Part shown: positions 38,267 through 52,754 of the stretch, piece after piece
Layout: each line of letters starts with the position of its first letter
Position numbering within the stretch: position 1 is the first letter of the stretch
Source of the DNA: Loxodes magnus
Taxonomy: Eukaryota; Ciliophora; Karyorelictea; Loxodida; Loxodidae
Assembly (NCBI GenBank): GCA_946699065.1
Contig: CAMPDV010000199.1
Coordinates: 62,001 to 126,000 of the forward strand
Length of the DNA: 64,000 nt
Direction of reading: 5' to 3'
Program-made: the position numbers and the translations under genes
The notes under the pieces: generated by a model
Told to the model about the DNA's origin: nothing
Databases searched by the model: none
Seen by the model: only the letters and a program-made list of their open reading frames with translations

Positions 38267-39635
38267 ATAGAAAGATTAAAGGATATTATTTTTAAGTATT
38301 TGAAGCTTATACATTAATTTAGAAGGTTTAAAGAAATCTAATCTATAATTACCTTTTTATGATGAAGTGCTCAAATGCTTGCTGATCTAAATGCTTAAAT
38401 AAAAGAGAGTAGGAATTGAAAATAGCAAGTTTCTTTAATGTATTAAATTACTAGAATAACTATTTTTAATTAAATTAAGCAGTTATCATCTATGCACTTA
38501 AATCTAAACAATCAATTCTTAAAAATTAATAAGCATCAAAAAAGAAGAAGCTTAAAAGTTTTATTACGGATCAAAACTAAAATGGTGATATATTATACAG
38601 TGCTACACACATTTTAATTAAAAAAATGAAAGAGCAATCCCTACTTTTCATGTAGAAGTGTTCTTTAATACAGAAATATCTTATAGCCTGTATCTCTTAT
38701 CTTTTATCGCTAACTAGAGCTATGCATATATACTCCAAGGTATTACTGAACTTTTGAAATAATTTTAAAGAACATTAAGATTTTTATTAGTTTTAAGAAT
38801 TTCATATTATAAACTAAACTACATCATTAATAGAATTGTTATAGTTTAAGTTCCTAATTTAGTCTTCTTTCTTTCTTGACTTTTATTTCAAAATCTATTT
38901 AGAAGTTTTCGAAAAGATTTTATATAAGGAATAATTAAAGCATTTGGAGAAGATTTTCTACAAATGTTGAAATATCCTAGGGTAATATCTAATAACGCTT
39001 ATATATACTAAATTATAAAGCTATTGAAAGTCTTTGATCAATCATTTAAGCACTTCTATCTATTATATTTAGCTAGTATTTTAAAATTATATATGTATTT
39101 TCATTTTTTCTTTTTACAGTTTTATGACCCTCATTCAATATTCCTTTAATGAGAAGAAATTAATTCCATTTAAAAGATTAATAGATATGCTTGTATTTAA
39201 TACTTAGATTAAATAGGAATGAAAGCCATTTTTTAAGCATATAAGAATGAATTAGATGATAAAATGAAAGCTTCAAAGTTAAGCTTCTAGTTTCAATAAC
39301 TAACTTAACAGGGAGGGATAATATTAATGACTGAAAAGAGTCTAAACTAATAGATATTTAATTATAAGTATTCAACATATTCTATTAACCAACTATATCT
39401 TTCTATTATCTATAATCTAAATAGTAATTACTATGATATTTATCTTAACCAGCTGATGTTAATACTTAAAGAGTAACTTTAGGAGTTGTTTATGGCAAGA
39501 TGTTTATAAGTAATAATTAGATTTGTAAGTTTGGTATAAAAGATAATGATAATGAAAAGCATTAAATATAATCAATTTTGTTATGATCTTATAATTTAGT
39601 TTCTTTAAAAAAGAATATAAAACCTAAAATAGTTT
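38267..39635. other. AT-rich intergenic region
   Basis: No convincing frame over about 1.4 kb. FIP1 promoter expected near 39600. Confidence 0.45.
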
Positions 39636-40230
39636 ATGAAAATAATGGAAGAACATATACCAATGGAAGAGGAGGAAGATAAGGAGTCGGATACATTTTC
39701 TATTTAGTGTTTCGAAGACGGTAAATAGTCCTGTGATATCGATTATTGAATGAATGTTAAGCTTGTTTTAGATAAATAAAAATCACTTTACGTAAATCCA
39801 TAACTACCTCCTAAAATTTAAATTACAAAAATTGATGAAACTCCTGATTTTGGTCCTGTAGATTACTATACTAATGAAAAATATAAACCTTGGAACGGTG
39901 GATTTGAATCTTAGTATTTTTTTAATTTTGGATTTAATGAAGAAGCATGGAGATTATACTGCACTAAATTCGTAATTCTTTATTTAGATCTAAGTAGCTA
40001 TTGATAAATAAGTCAAGAAGATGACATAACCATAGTATGTCCTTAAGAAAGAACCTAAACAAGAAATCTATTCTCAAAATAGTAAAATAAGGTCAAGATC
40101 TCGTTCTCCTTTGAGGAATAGAAGAAAAGATTCAAGACATACAAGCAGAAACGACCATCGTACTTATAAAGACAGCAGATCAAATGAAAGGAAATATTCG
40201 GATTATAAATAGAAATAAGTGAGGTACTGA
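39636..40230 (+). CDS. FIP1-like pre-mRNA 3'-end processing factor
   Basis: 192 aa, ATG 39636 (a second in-frame ATG at 39645), 16 nt intron 39972-39987, TGA 40228-40230. After an acidic N-terminus the Fip1 motif is clear: PVDYYTNEKYKPWNGGFESQ followed by YFFNFGFNEEAWRLYCTKF. FIP1 links poly(A) polymerase to the cleavage and polyadenylation complex in the nucleus. The C-terminus is RS-rich (KIRSRSRSPLRNRRKDSR), as in animal and plant FIP1 proteins, although the protein is shorter. TGA codes Trp in IDYWMNV. Placement of the intron is confirmed by the smooth change from CTKF to IQVAIDKQV. Confidence 0.92.
39972..39987 (+). other. Intron, 16 nt (FIP1)
   Basis: GTAATTCTTTATTTAG. Directly after the Fip1 motif; removal gives the RS-rich tail and its TGA stop. 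Confidence 0.92.
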
Positions 40231-42038
40231 AAAGGCTCGTATCTGCAAAACATTAATAAAAGTCAATACAAAGCATTTTATCAAAAAATAAAATTAATGA
40301 TTTTTTCATTATAGACTTACCATTATCTCCATCTCATTATACTTTCAAACTTCATTTATTCTACTTTTATATAACTACCTATCATTATAAACCAAAGCAT
40401 TATATAATTATTAATCTTCAAGTCTAAGAATAATGAAAAGGATTAAACATAAAAAAGGAATGTAAAATTGATTTAATAATATAAAATTAAAGGTAAGCTT
40501 ACCTTAGTTAAAAGATATTAATAAACTAACTAAATACTCCCTAATATTAACTTCTAAATAGCTATACTTATTTAATTTTAAAATTGATAACTTTATCAAT
40601 CTAAGTTGGTTCTAAATATTAAACCTTTACAATGTTAATAACTTTTCCTCCTTTGTAAAATTTTATTAGGAAATCAAAGGAAAAATGTATATAACAATAA
40701 AAATTATTAAAGCTTTTTAAGCATAAATTCAGTATTATGACTTTTTTCTAACTTTCTAATGCATTATATCGGAGTAAACTTATTAATGGATTAACCTTCA
40801 ATAATTTTAATTTTTCTTAATTTTATTAAAAAGTTAAATAATTCCTCCTTATCCCTATTTTCTTTGTCTTAAAAGAATCCTAGAGATATGTACAGTATTC
40901 TCTTTAAATATAGGAACTAATAGCTTCTATTTCCATCTATTACATTTTAGACTAACTTTAAATATTTTGCTTATCTCCTTACATAATATTATCTCTTCTT
41001 AAAAAGCTACTTGAGTAGTTTACTCTTATTTAGCTCTCTATTTAACTTGATAAGAACTCTACAAATACACTAGCTTACGCTTTCTAGTGGAATAGATTTT
41101 GAACTGTATCTAATTATACGTTGATTGAATGATTTACTTATATAAGAGAGATATAACTCACTGCTCTCATTTTAGCTCTTCTTTTAATATTTAAATTATG
41201 TAGAGATAAAAGAGACACTACAGCTTACCTTGATAATCTAATTACATAAAGCTTTTAGAAAATATAAAAATAGCTTTTAAACAATAAGCAGCTTAAGATA
41301 TATCAATGAACTATTTTACTATAAATGGCTTATATATTATTATATATAAATGAGATTATGATTCTTAACTGCTTAAAAAAGCTCTACTATGCAAAACTCT
41401 AAATAGTTATTAAATAGCGTTAAGTTAAGTAATTAGTAATGATCTAACTTCTTTTATTTCCAAATAGCAAAATATTACTTTAATGTAGAAATGAATTAAA
41501 GAAAATCCTCTATTTACTTAAATGTAATGTAATCAAGTTTACTTTAGATTAAAGGTTTATTTGTGGAACTTTATATACAAAGTAGTGTACGTGTGAGAAA
41601 AAATATATTAAACTTAAAAGTATCTAGAAGTAACCATCTATAATTCATTCATTCAAACACAAACCTATTTACCTTTGGGAAAAAGATTTTGATTCAAGTA
41701 TTTGGAATTAAGAATTTTGAAAGCAAAAAGAAAAAGAAATAGTAATTAAAAAAACTTACTTTAGACTAATCGTTATGATGTCGTTTATCTATTCTCTGAC
41801 AATGATTGCAATTAAATTTTTTCATAAGAAAAATAATTTTAAAAACGTTGAAAAGACGATTTTTTTAAGCAATATATAAGAGATAACTATCTTTAGAAGG
41901 TCTTTACTAAATCGCATGATTTAAGATTAAAAGTAAATTAACTTGATTTTTTACGATAGTTTGAGGATGTAAGTAAATATAGATAGATGTAATTTTGAGT
42001 AAAAGAAATAAAATGTCTAAAAGTTTTTATCAACCATC
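40231..42038. other. 1.8 kb AT-rich convergent spacer
   Basis: Between the 3' ends of FIP1 (+) and the START-like gene (-). No frame with protein character and no RNA gene recognised. Confidence 0.5.
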
Positions 42039-42491
42039 TCATTTTAATGATGGTAGTACTTTAGCCCATGAGTCGAAGTTTTCAAACTTTTTGTATTTGT
42101 TGTCTTGAATCAAATTAGCATCAGCATCATTAGAAAAATCTGTTGCCCATTTAACGAATACTTAGTCTGTTCTGGTAACTCTTCTAAGAGAAAGACACTA
42201 GTGCATGCTTGAAACTTGCACTGGAGGTTCAGCTGCTACAAGTTCAAATGATATAAAGAAATGAAGTTCTGACAATTCAGAAATTCTAAAATCCCAACTA
42301 TGACCGTCAACAAAGATGAGCCTCAAAGTTGAACCAACTTAGTTTGGACCTCCCTCAATCCATTTAGATGAGGTTACTCTTTCAGGGTATAATGATGGGA
42401 AATCAAGAACTTTAATATAATTCCAAAGTTTCTAAAGTGTGCAATCAAATACAGCACTTTCTACTGTATGGGTTGCTGAAGCTACTGCCAT
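42039..42491 (-). CDS. SRPBCC/START-like domain protein
   Basis: 150 aa, intron-free, ATG 42491 to TGA 42039-42041. The single domain opens with VESAVFDCTLQKLWNYIKVL, then GGPNQVGSTLRLIFVDGHSW, FRISELSELHFFISFELV, HQCLSLRRVTRTDQVFVKW and a long C-terminal helix region (NKYKKFENFDSWAKV). This order of helix, seven-stranded sheet and long terminal helix is that of the Bet v 1/polyketide cyclase/AHSA1-like superfamily, which binds hydrophobic ligands. The ligand cannot be told. Codon use is less AT-biased than the flanks, as in other genes here. Confidence 0.75.
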
Positions 42492-43017
42492 TTATTAAAA
42501 AATAAAAAAGAACTGAATTTAAATATGCTAATTACACGATAATTCTGATTATTTAAAGCAAATGTCTCTTCTATTAATTCTAGATCAGTACAGAATTCAA
42601 CGTTTAAATAAACTTCCATACTTTCCATGTTAACTTACTAAGCTTTTCTTTTATTGACATATTAACATTCTTTAAATGAGAATGCTTCTCAGAAGCATTC
42701 AACATCTTCGAACTACTTTTAATAAAAAATTACTGGGTAGCTTATAAACTAGTTTGCTCTATTAAACTAAATACTATAATTTCACTAATCTTTAGTTAAA
42801 CTAAATCCTTTAATTAACTCAGAGCAGAAAGGATCTCTAGACTATGATTACTTAGTTAATTTATATAAGTAAATCTAAGCGAATAGTAACTAGGTTTATA
42901 TTTTAGTGCTTAATTAGGATATTATACTTATGATAATAAATAAAGGATAGATATAGAGATGAAATTAGTATTTCTACTTGGATATTTATAAGATAAAATT
43001 TAATAAAAAGAGAATAA
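42492..43017. other. AT-rich divergent spacer
   Basis: Holds the promoters of the START-like gene (-) and the cullin gene (+). No motif assigned. Confidence 0.5.
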
Positions 43018-45223
43018 ATGATGCAAGTAGAAACTCTTAACTTTAAATTAAGGAACAATAGAGTTATCCCTTTTAAAAATTATTTTTAGGAAGAACCTCC
43101 TAAGGAAAATACTAATCTGAGAGAGGAACTTTGGAAGGAACTAAACCAAGCTTTGTAGATAATTTTTTAAAAGAAAAGTGAGTTTTAAAATGTTTCCTTT
43201 TCTTTTAAGCAGCTTTAGAATAGTGTGAAGCAACTGTTGATTTATAGCTAAGCAGAATTTCTGTTTTAAAACCTTAAAAGTGTTCTGGATAATCAAATTA
43301 GTCAAGTAGCCAATCAAATAAATTAATACACTTCAGACTAATTCCTTTAGTTTCTAAGCAGCTAATGGGATATTTTCAACAACTAGATGTTTCAAATTAA
43401 GTATATTTTTATTCACTTGGAGTGCTAATATATGAGAAAACTGGATAAAGACACTTCTATTTTGGAACTTTGTCTAACAATTTGAAGATAGAACTTCAAT
43501 AAAAATGATATTATCATAAATAAAATAGTTAACAACTTTTGCAAATGGATTACTAAAGAACGAGAAGGCTAAGAGATTAATAGATAAGTTCTCAAAAGCG
43601 TTTAGTAAATGCTAAGTCATTTATTATTCTACAAGAATAACCTAGAACCTTTTATTATCAGATGCACTTAAGAATTTTACTAAAAGGACAGTCAAAAACA
43701 GCTGAAGGGAACAATTCCAAACTATTTGGATTATGTAGAGTAGATAATTGAAAATGAAAGAATTAGAGCTGATTCTTTTCTTCAGGCTGATACTTATAAA
43801 CAACTCTTAAAAGTTCTTGAATAAGAGCTGATTTTGAACCATGTAGAGACCATCCTTTAAAAGGGACTTTTTGAGTTATGTGATTAACATCAAATCGAAA
43901 GTTTGGCAAAGCTATATAAGTTGTTTAATAAAGTGGATGTGTTAGATAAGCTAAATGAAAAATATAGAAAGTACATTACTACATAAGGTTCTGAAATAGT
44001 AAGCCAGTAAGAAAATGTCATTGAAAACCTCTTGAAGTTTAAAGAAAAACTTGACGAAATAGCTCTAAAGAGCTTTTGTAATAACTTCTAAATAAATTTT
44101 GGAGCAAAGCAAAGCTGAGACGAATTTATTAACCTTGACGAACAAAGAATTCCTATTCTTTTAGCTAGCTTTATTGATGAACATCTGAAAAAAAGCAAAA
44201 ATAGAAAATGAACAGACTAGTAAGCAGAATAGATTTTAGAAAGCTCTATGTAGATATTCAAACATATACTAGCCAAAGATATTTTCGAAGGATTTTACTG
44301 TAGAAAGCTTAGTAAGAGACTGTTGCATAAATTATCTTGTTCAAATGAACTGGAAAAAAGCATGATATCTAAGTTAAAATCTGAATGTGGTAGCAATTTT
44401 ACTTTTAAAATCGAAAGTATGTTTAAGGATATCGAAATAAGTTCTGATCTTATTACACAATTCAAGTAGAATCATTAATTCAATATTGACCTACAAGTTA
44501 ACGTGCTTACTACTGGAGTTTGACCAACAGGAGTAGTTCAAAAGTTAAATATGCCACCTGAGCTTTAGATAATTTAGGAAGATTTTAAATAATTCTACGA
44601 TAAGCTATACACAGGCAGATCATTAAAATGAATAGGCTAGATGTCTTCATGCATACTTAAAATGATCTTGAGTTAAACTATTAAGAAGGAAATAAACTGC
44701 TCTCTATATTAGGCCATTACTTTGTTGCTTTTTAATTAGAATCAAGTTTTAACTGCTGAGGATATTCAAAAAACACTAGAAATTCCATTCGAAGAGTTAA
44801 AGTTGGTTTTGCATGCTTTAACAACAAGTAAAACTTAAATTCTCAAAAAAAATCCTGAATAGTCTAAAATTTAGCTAAGTGATCAGTTTTAAGTAAATCA
44901 GAACTTTAGTTCTAAGTACTTTAGAATTTAAATCAACAAATTTCAAATGAAAGAGACAAGAGAAGAGTCTGACTAGACAAGAGACAGAGTTTTACACGAT
45001 AGAATTTATTTTCTAGATGCTTGGATTGTGAAAATAATGAAGTCTAGAAGAAGTTTAAATCACCAAGAGTTAATGAAAGAGATTTATGATCAAGTCAAAA
45101 TCCAATTCTAGGTAAGCTTTTACATAGCCGAGAGATATTAAGATAAGAATTGAGAGTCTAATTGAAAGAGAATATATCGCGCGTGATTAGGATAATAAGA
45201 ATTTGTTCCACTATGTTGCTTGA
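43018..45223 (+). CDS. Cullin, scaffold of a RING ubiquitin ligase
   Basis: 729 aa, ATG 43018 (next codon also ATG), 16 nt intron 45112-45127, TGA 45221-45223. Cullins hold an adaptor at the N-terminal helical repeats and RBX1-E2 at the C-terminal cullin-homology domain. Visible landmarks: FEGFYCRKLSKRLLHK, SKLKSECGSNFTFKIESMFKD, VLTTGVWPTGVV, GRSLKWIGQM and the winged-helix end RDRVLHDRIYFLDAWIVKIM, whose Lys in IVKIM is the neddylation site. The protein ends FHYVA like other cullins; RDQDNKNLFHYVA looks closest to CUL4 or CUL3. TGA codes the invariant Trp of TTGxWP (44521-44523) and of SLKW (44629-44631). Family certain, class uncertain. Confidence 0.95.
45112..45127 (+). other. Intron, 16 nt (cullin)
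   Basis: GTAAGCTTTTACATAG. Removal joins VKIQFQ to PRDIKIRIESLIEREYIARD, the conserved winged-helix end. Confidence 0.95.
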
Positions 45224-46161
45224 GACTTCGATATTCAAACTAAGATTTTAACTTCTTTAAGGATAAATAACAATAAACAATTCTCATTATTATTAGATAA
45301 AATGAGTCTTAGTGATATAATCAAATAGATCTATGTATATTCTTAAAATTTAATAGAAGATAGTCTGATTTAATAATAAATGAGCTATTAGAATCTTAAT
45401 AATAAATCTATAACCATTTTAAATTAAATTAATTAGCCTAGGCAATAATTAATCAAACCAAATAATTATATTCAAAGAATCTAGAATCTAAATTTCTTTT
45501 TTCATGTAACAAAAAAGACAAAAAAATAAATAGATTTCATTTAATATTATAGATCTTAGCTTATGCTTTATAAAATGAATATATAAAACGGTAATGGTAA
45601 TTATTAGAGTACTACTTAATATCTATTGATTACTCTCATAAACAGAGGATGAGTGATATCTCTCTCTATTCTAAATCATTAAAAATCTTGCAAATATTTA
45701 TTTTTTGGATCCGCTAAGCCTTAGATTTGATAGCATAGCCTTTACTTTCTTGCTTAATGCTATAAATATAGTCTAAGTTTACTAGTCAGTATATAGATAT
45801 ATCAAAAACCTTTAGATTTCATTTCTCTTGTTAGAATGTACACTAAACTTATCTATTATTTGAGCTGGTTCTTTACTTTAATTTATGATAATTTAACAGT
45901 AAAGTTTTTAATTCTAAGCCTATAAGCTATATATTACTTTAACTTATTGCTAGGATTAATATTATTAAAGGTAAAAAAAGTTACAGAACGGCTAAGAGAA
46001 CTCTACTGATAAATACGGTTTAATTTCTTAATATTATTTATTTTCTTATATAAACCCAGTTTTGATTGCAACTACTTTTATTTTCTATTTCTTACTGATT
46101 TATATCTATTTAAGAGAAGACTTCACTAAATATATAAATGAAATAACCAACTTTAAGCGAT
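45224..46161. other. Spacer with a weak open frame
   Basis: A frame from ATG 45300 to TGA near 46143 has three internal TGA and a composition like random AT-rich sequence. I do not call it a gene. Confidence 0.4.
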
Positions 46162-46656
46162 ATGAGTGTGAATAATGTTAAGATGTATAAACTGTTAAAG
46201 TTTAACAAGATAGAGGCCCTTTAGAAGATTATGCACTACTTGTCACAGAAAGAAAAATTTCCTTAAGCTATAATGTTGCTACAGCAATTCTTACTTAATG
46301 CTAAGATTCCAAGAGAGTATGCGTAAAAAGCAGTTACACATGTTCTTAATTGCTAGTTTATAAGAATTTTTCAGGAATCATATTCAATAGCCTATTAACT
46401 TTTTGACCTTATGTAGAAGAATTTCCCTTTACCATATGAAGAAAACTAAAAATGCCTACTAAAGTTATTAATGTTAGCAAAAATAAGAAGCCAAAAAACG
46501 TAGAGCTTAATAAAAGAAAAGCAGGGATTATGCTTAAAAAAGCTAATTCCATAAAATATAATTGAGCTAAATGAAGATCGTATTCAATAATAGACCCACC
46601 AATCTCAAATAAGTAGATCTTGCTTGCTTCAAAAAAGCCAGAATAATTTAGTCTGA
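46162..46656 (+). CDS. Small helical protein, unrecognised
   Basis: 164 aa from ATG 46162 to TGA 46654-46656, with another in-frame TGA three codons later. Helical throughout: MYKLLKFNKIEALQKIMHYL, FPQAIMLLQQFLLNAKIPRE, YAQKAVTHVLNCQFIRIFQE, AYQLFDLMQKNFPLPYEENQ. Base composition and codon character stand out from the flanks, so it is probably real. No domain recognised; a helical-repeat adaptor would fit. Confidence 0.65.
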
Positions 46657-47558
46657 AAGGTGTTATGATAGTTACTTACAACATACTACCATTTTAAGTT
46701 ATTTGTTTAGTTATTATTTGTTTTAGTCTTTTATTAGATCTTATAAAAGAGAATAATAATTCATATCATTTATTTAAAAAAGTAGCATTAACACTAATAT
46801 CTATCTTTCCTTTTAGCCTATTTAATTATAAAGGCAAGCATTAAAAAATTAATTCACATACTCAAATGAAAGCTTTTTACTGACTTAAGATTCTCTATTA
46901 ACAATTTAGGATACCCCTTAATTCTATTATTTAAGCTTCCCAATAATTTTACTACTAACTAGTATAAACTTATCATGTCACTGAATAATAGAAAACTTTA
47001 CTAGTTTCCATATTTATCTTAGTGAATTATTGTAAAGAAGAACGCTTTAGAATAGTTTATTAATTTGTAGTTGGAATTAGCTTCTTAAATTAAACGTTCT
47101 AAATATTATAAAATGGAGTTATATCTGTCATTTTAAAGTAATAATCTACATTACAAACTTATTATTAAGCTACTTGGTAAATATGAAAATTAAGCATTCT
47201 GATACGTTTAATGATCTCAATATTAATAAGCCATAAGTGTATTTTAGTCATTCTAGTTTCTACCTTTTCAAATTATCTAATTAATTTGCCTTCATTCTTT
47301 CTATAAGCTTCAGAGTATTAAAATTCATTAGTATGAGAAGGGTAAAATTTAATTAGGGGTACCCTTAACTATAAGAATGGAGATTTATCTTTAAACTTTC
47401 TATTAATCTATTCTTAGAATCAGCTATAAAAGATAAAGCTAAATTATAGTATATGCTTAAATAAGAGGATACTCCCTAGGACTTAGCTTAAATTAGAAAA
47501 GTAGCTTTCTAGTTATATTAGATAAGTTTTTTAGAATGTTTATAAATCATAATTTTAA
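46657..47558. other. AT-rich intergenic spacer
   Basis: No coding signal found. TTLL1 promoter expected near 47540. Confidence 0.5.
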
Positions 47559-49026
<1,468 letters not shown>

Positions 49027-49306
49027 AATGGATTTTATCCCTAATTCTTAAAAGCAGTTACAATAAATAGAAGGAGTTTGGGAAATAATAAAGTAATTTT
49101 AGTAAAGCATAAGTAAAAAATAAAAATATGCAAAGCTATTTGAATTAAACCATAAATTTAAGTTTAATTTCTTCGTTAAACTGTAGAAATAAACTTTAAT
49201 CTAGTTAAAATCTATAAAATGGGCTATCTTGGAAATTTATACTACAAGTAAGATTTATAATCTATCTTTCTTTAGATATAACAAAGCGATAAACAAAGGT
49301 TTCAAA

Positions 49307-52300
49307 ATGTAGGCGGATTTGATTTATAAGTATTACTATATTTTAGCGTTTTTTGTCATAGCTTGTACAATAGGTTTAGCAACTGGTCTGAGAAAAATCG
49401 ATACTTTTAACTTTGATGAGTAGTTTGTTGATCCGGATACTTGGATAGAAAAAGGTAGAGATAAGTATACAAAATATTTCGATTAGCCATGAAGGAATGG
49501 ACTAATATTTTTCATAGACAAAAATGAAACTAACGTTTTATAAAAACCTCATTTGCTTGAAATCTCTAAATTTATTGGTTCTATTGTTGGATAAGCGTAA
49601 CCTGGTCCCGCCTTGCCAAATCAATTCACGATAAATTATGAAGGGAACAATTATACACATAATGATTTGTGTTATTATCCTGTGAACGCATATAGTTGTA
49701 TATTATCGAGTAATGTAGCTGCTATGTTTTAAACTGCAAAAGGGAGTGATCTAATAAATATGACAAGTAATTAATAAATTTTGGATAGAATTAATACAGG
49801 AATTCCACCCTATGCAATTCCAGCGCTAAAGAAATTAAATATGAGCGGCTTTGTTTGGCCGCATGTACTTTTTGGAAGTGAGAAGACAGTACCATTCAGA
49901 ATTAAAACCAACTAAACAGGATATAATGATGTAAAATCTGCAGTAGGTACAATCTTTACTCTAATATTGAGAAATGACGAAGACTTTATTGATATAGTAG
50001 ATGATTTTGAAGAAAAAGTTGAAGATTATACTGAAAAATGAAATAAAGGATCATAATATGTAAATGCTTATGCTCTTACTTGGTCAGGGCCTGAAAGAGC
50101 TCTTAAAAGTTATGCTAAAGAAGATTTTGATGTATTCTTAGCAGGTACTTTACTAACAGTATTACTGGGACTTGTCCTTGGATCTAATTTCTTTTACCCT
50201 TTCTTAGGCAGATCTATAGCAGTTTGAATAGGAATAATAGCAACAATTTTTAGCATATTGGAAGCTATGGGTTTTCAATTATATCTAGATTTAAAATGGT
50301 GTGCATATACCCCCACTTTAATTTTTATCTGCATACTATCAGGAGTCCATGATACTTACTAATTTATGTCAGGATATAGTTACTACGAAAATTACTTAAG
50401 ATAAAAAGGAAAATATGATAGCTAAAGACATCTGAGGAAATTATTCGCTCATTAAGGTAACTGCGTGTTTTTCTCCAATATTATGGTATTTTTTTAAATT
50501 AGATTTTCCTTTGCTTTAGACTTGGATGAATTGCAACTAACAATTCAGGCTTCGAATCAATAGGAAGAAACTTAGCTTGAATTTACTTCTTTAAATCTTT
50601 TAATATTCCCTTTTTACTTGGAGCTTACTTTGTAATCGAAGCTAAGAAAACTGAAAAACACTAAACAATGGGTTGCTTAGGGTTATGCTGTAAAGAAAAA
50701 AATTGCTTTAATAATAAGTTCGATCCTTTAAAAGATATTAACAATGTTACTATAATTAGTAGTGGCATTAGACATGCAGCTAAGTTATTAATAGGAAAAC
50801 CTTAAAAGTTTTTTTTCTTAATTTTGCTATTGGCTTTACTAATTATTTCCATTATCTTGCCAATAACAGAGGACGTAATTATAGATGTTCAAGGAAGTTG
50901 AAGTTTTCCTGATCATGAATATTAAACAAAAGTAATTAAAAAATATTTTGATTAATTAAACTATGGCTTTGGTGGAGGTTTTTGGTTTTCAGAATCAAAT
51001 TTTAAAAGTGCAGAACTATAATAAAAAATCCTTATATTCTAGTAAAAAGTCTCTGAATGCTAGAATTGTGATATGTTTTACGATATGAAGCTTCAAAGTA
51101 ATTTCTTTCCTCTTTGGTAATTTGTTTAGCAGAGAAACTGCAAAAATCCTGAAAACAACTAGACGATCTTTTTAAACATGACAACACCTATTCCTACAAT
51201 CCCTGAATAATATTATGACATCTGTGCTAATTAATGGTGGTATTAATACCCTTTCTCTCAGTAAAATGCAATTACAATGATATGAGAAAAGTTAGAAAAT
51301 GGAAAAATCATTCTAAAAGAAGCAGGAATCTTTGTTAGGTTTTAGAGACATAAACATGCTAAGGATGATTATTTAGCTAATGAAAAAGCGATTAAAATAG
51401 CAGATTAAATATTCAAGAAAAGTGATTATTACTCATATGCTGTAATTTTTTATATATAGAAACCTTTAGCATTTATATCTCATTTGCAATCATATGATGT
51501 AGAAAATGATGCTAGAAATTGTATTATTATCGCTTTTGCAGTAGCGCTATTTCTCACTCTTTTATAAATTGGAAATCCCTGTGTTGCTATATTATGTTTT
51601 GCAACATACGTTTTCAGCTTTATAACAACATATGGTACAATAGTCTACACATATGAATCCCACCATTCAGAAAACTTTTTCTTCCTGTCTAATGTAATAA
51701 TATCAATTCCCTTCTCAATTAGCTATAGCTTTTATGTAAGTTTATTTATTATACTAAAGACTGCTTTTAACATAAAAAAATCAGGAAAAAACAATTAGGA
51801 AAAAATAATAAACACTATCTAAAGGTATTTCCCTTCAAGCCTACTTCATGTCTTTATTTCAATTGTATCTTTAATACCAATCTTTACTGCTTAAACTTAT
51901 GTGTATAAGCTCTTTGCTGGAGTGCTCATCTTTGCTTTCTTTTATTCTTTTGTATATGCATATTTCTTTTTATGTCCTTTGCTAACTATTTGTGAGGCAG
52001 AAATTTTTATTAAGAAATCTTAAATCTTGCAAATTTTGAGGGTACCCACTAAAGGCTAATAAATTGGATCTCAAGATGGAAGCTCGGAGAAAACTTAAGC
52101 AGCTAACATGGAATCATCAATACAAAAAGTGCATCCAATTGATATCCAATAAGAAAGCGTAACAGTTGAGAATGATAAAAACAAGCAAAGCTTTATAATT
52201 AACGAAAATAACTTGGATAGTTCCTAAAGAAACTACGAAAGTACTTATCTCTAATTATCAAAGAAAGTTGATGACTAACAAGAGCAAAAATAATAACTTA

Positions 52301-52539
52301 ACTTAATTTTACTTGATTCATTTATTTATTAACATTCTATATATTCATCATACTTCAAACCAATAACCTTATAACCCCATATTTTCTAGAAATTATTATA
52401 AAAATGCTTTTTAGCTAATTTAAATAGAATAATGCTCTAGTAATAAATAAATATTTTAGTCAACTATGCAACAGTAATATTAATAAAGCACTTTTAGTTT
52501 TAAAGAGAGTAAGAAATAAGTTTAGATAGCAAAATATGA
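49307..52539 (+). CDS. Patched/NPC1-type sterol-sensing-domain membrane protein
   Basis: ATG 49307, 17 nt intron 50486-50502, TGA 52537-52539; 1,071 aa. Resistance-nodulation-division fold: one N-terminal membrane helix (YYYILAFFVIACTIGLATGL), a 250-residue extracytoplasmic loop with YVNAYALTW at its end, a block of helices (FLAGTLLTVLLGLVLGSNFF; IAVWIGIIATIFSILEAMGF; TLIFICILSGVHDTYQF; RNLAWIYFF), a linker with CLGLCCKEK, then a second half with one helix, a Cys/Trp-containing loop and another helix block. GVHD matches the GxxxD proton-relay-like motif of Patched and Dispatched. TGA codes Trp in DQPWRNG, AVWIG and LAWIYF. Probably transports or senses a lipid; substrate unknown. The last 150 residues are hydrophilic, low complexity. 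Confidence 0.88.
50486..50502 (+). other. Intron, 17 nt (SSD protein)
   Basis: GTATTTTTTTAAATTAG joins FFSNIM to IFLCFRLGWIATNNSG within the sterol-sensing-domain helices; the stop at 52539 fits only with it removed. Confidence 0.85.
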
Positions 52540-52754
52540 AAATATATTAAATTGCTAGTTAAAAGGTATTATGCACCTAATTATCTTAATCAATCAAAAT
52601 TGTTATCATTAGTAAAATAGTTAGCTAGAGTTTTTATATCACACTTTAGGATTTAATCTTTTATTCTGTAAAAAGTAATTTGGATCATTCAAAAAAAATA
52701 GAATACAAAATCATTTTAATTGTTGAGAAGCTTTAGCAATAATAAAAAGATAAA

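Noticed and set aside
45300-46143. Possible 280-codon plus-strand gene after the cullin
   Set aside because: Three internal TGA and amino-acid composition as expected of random AT-rich DNA; no conserved segment.
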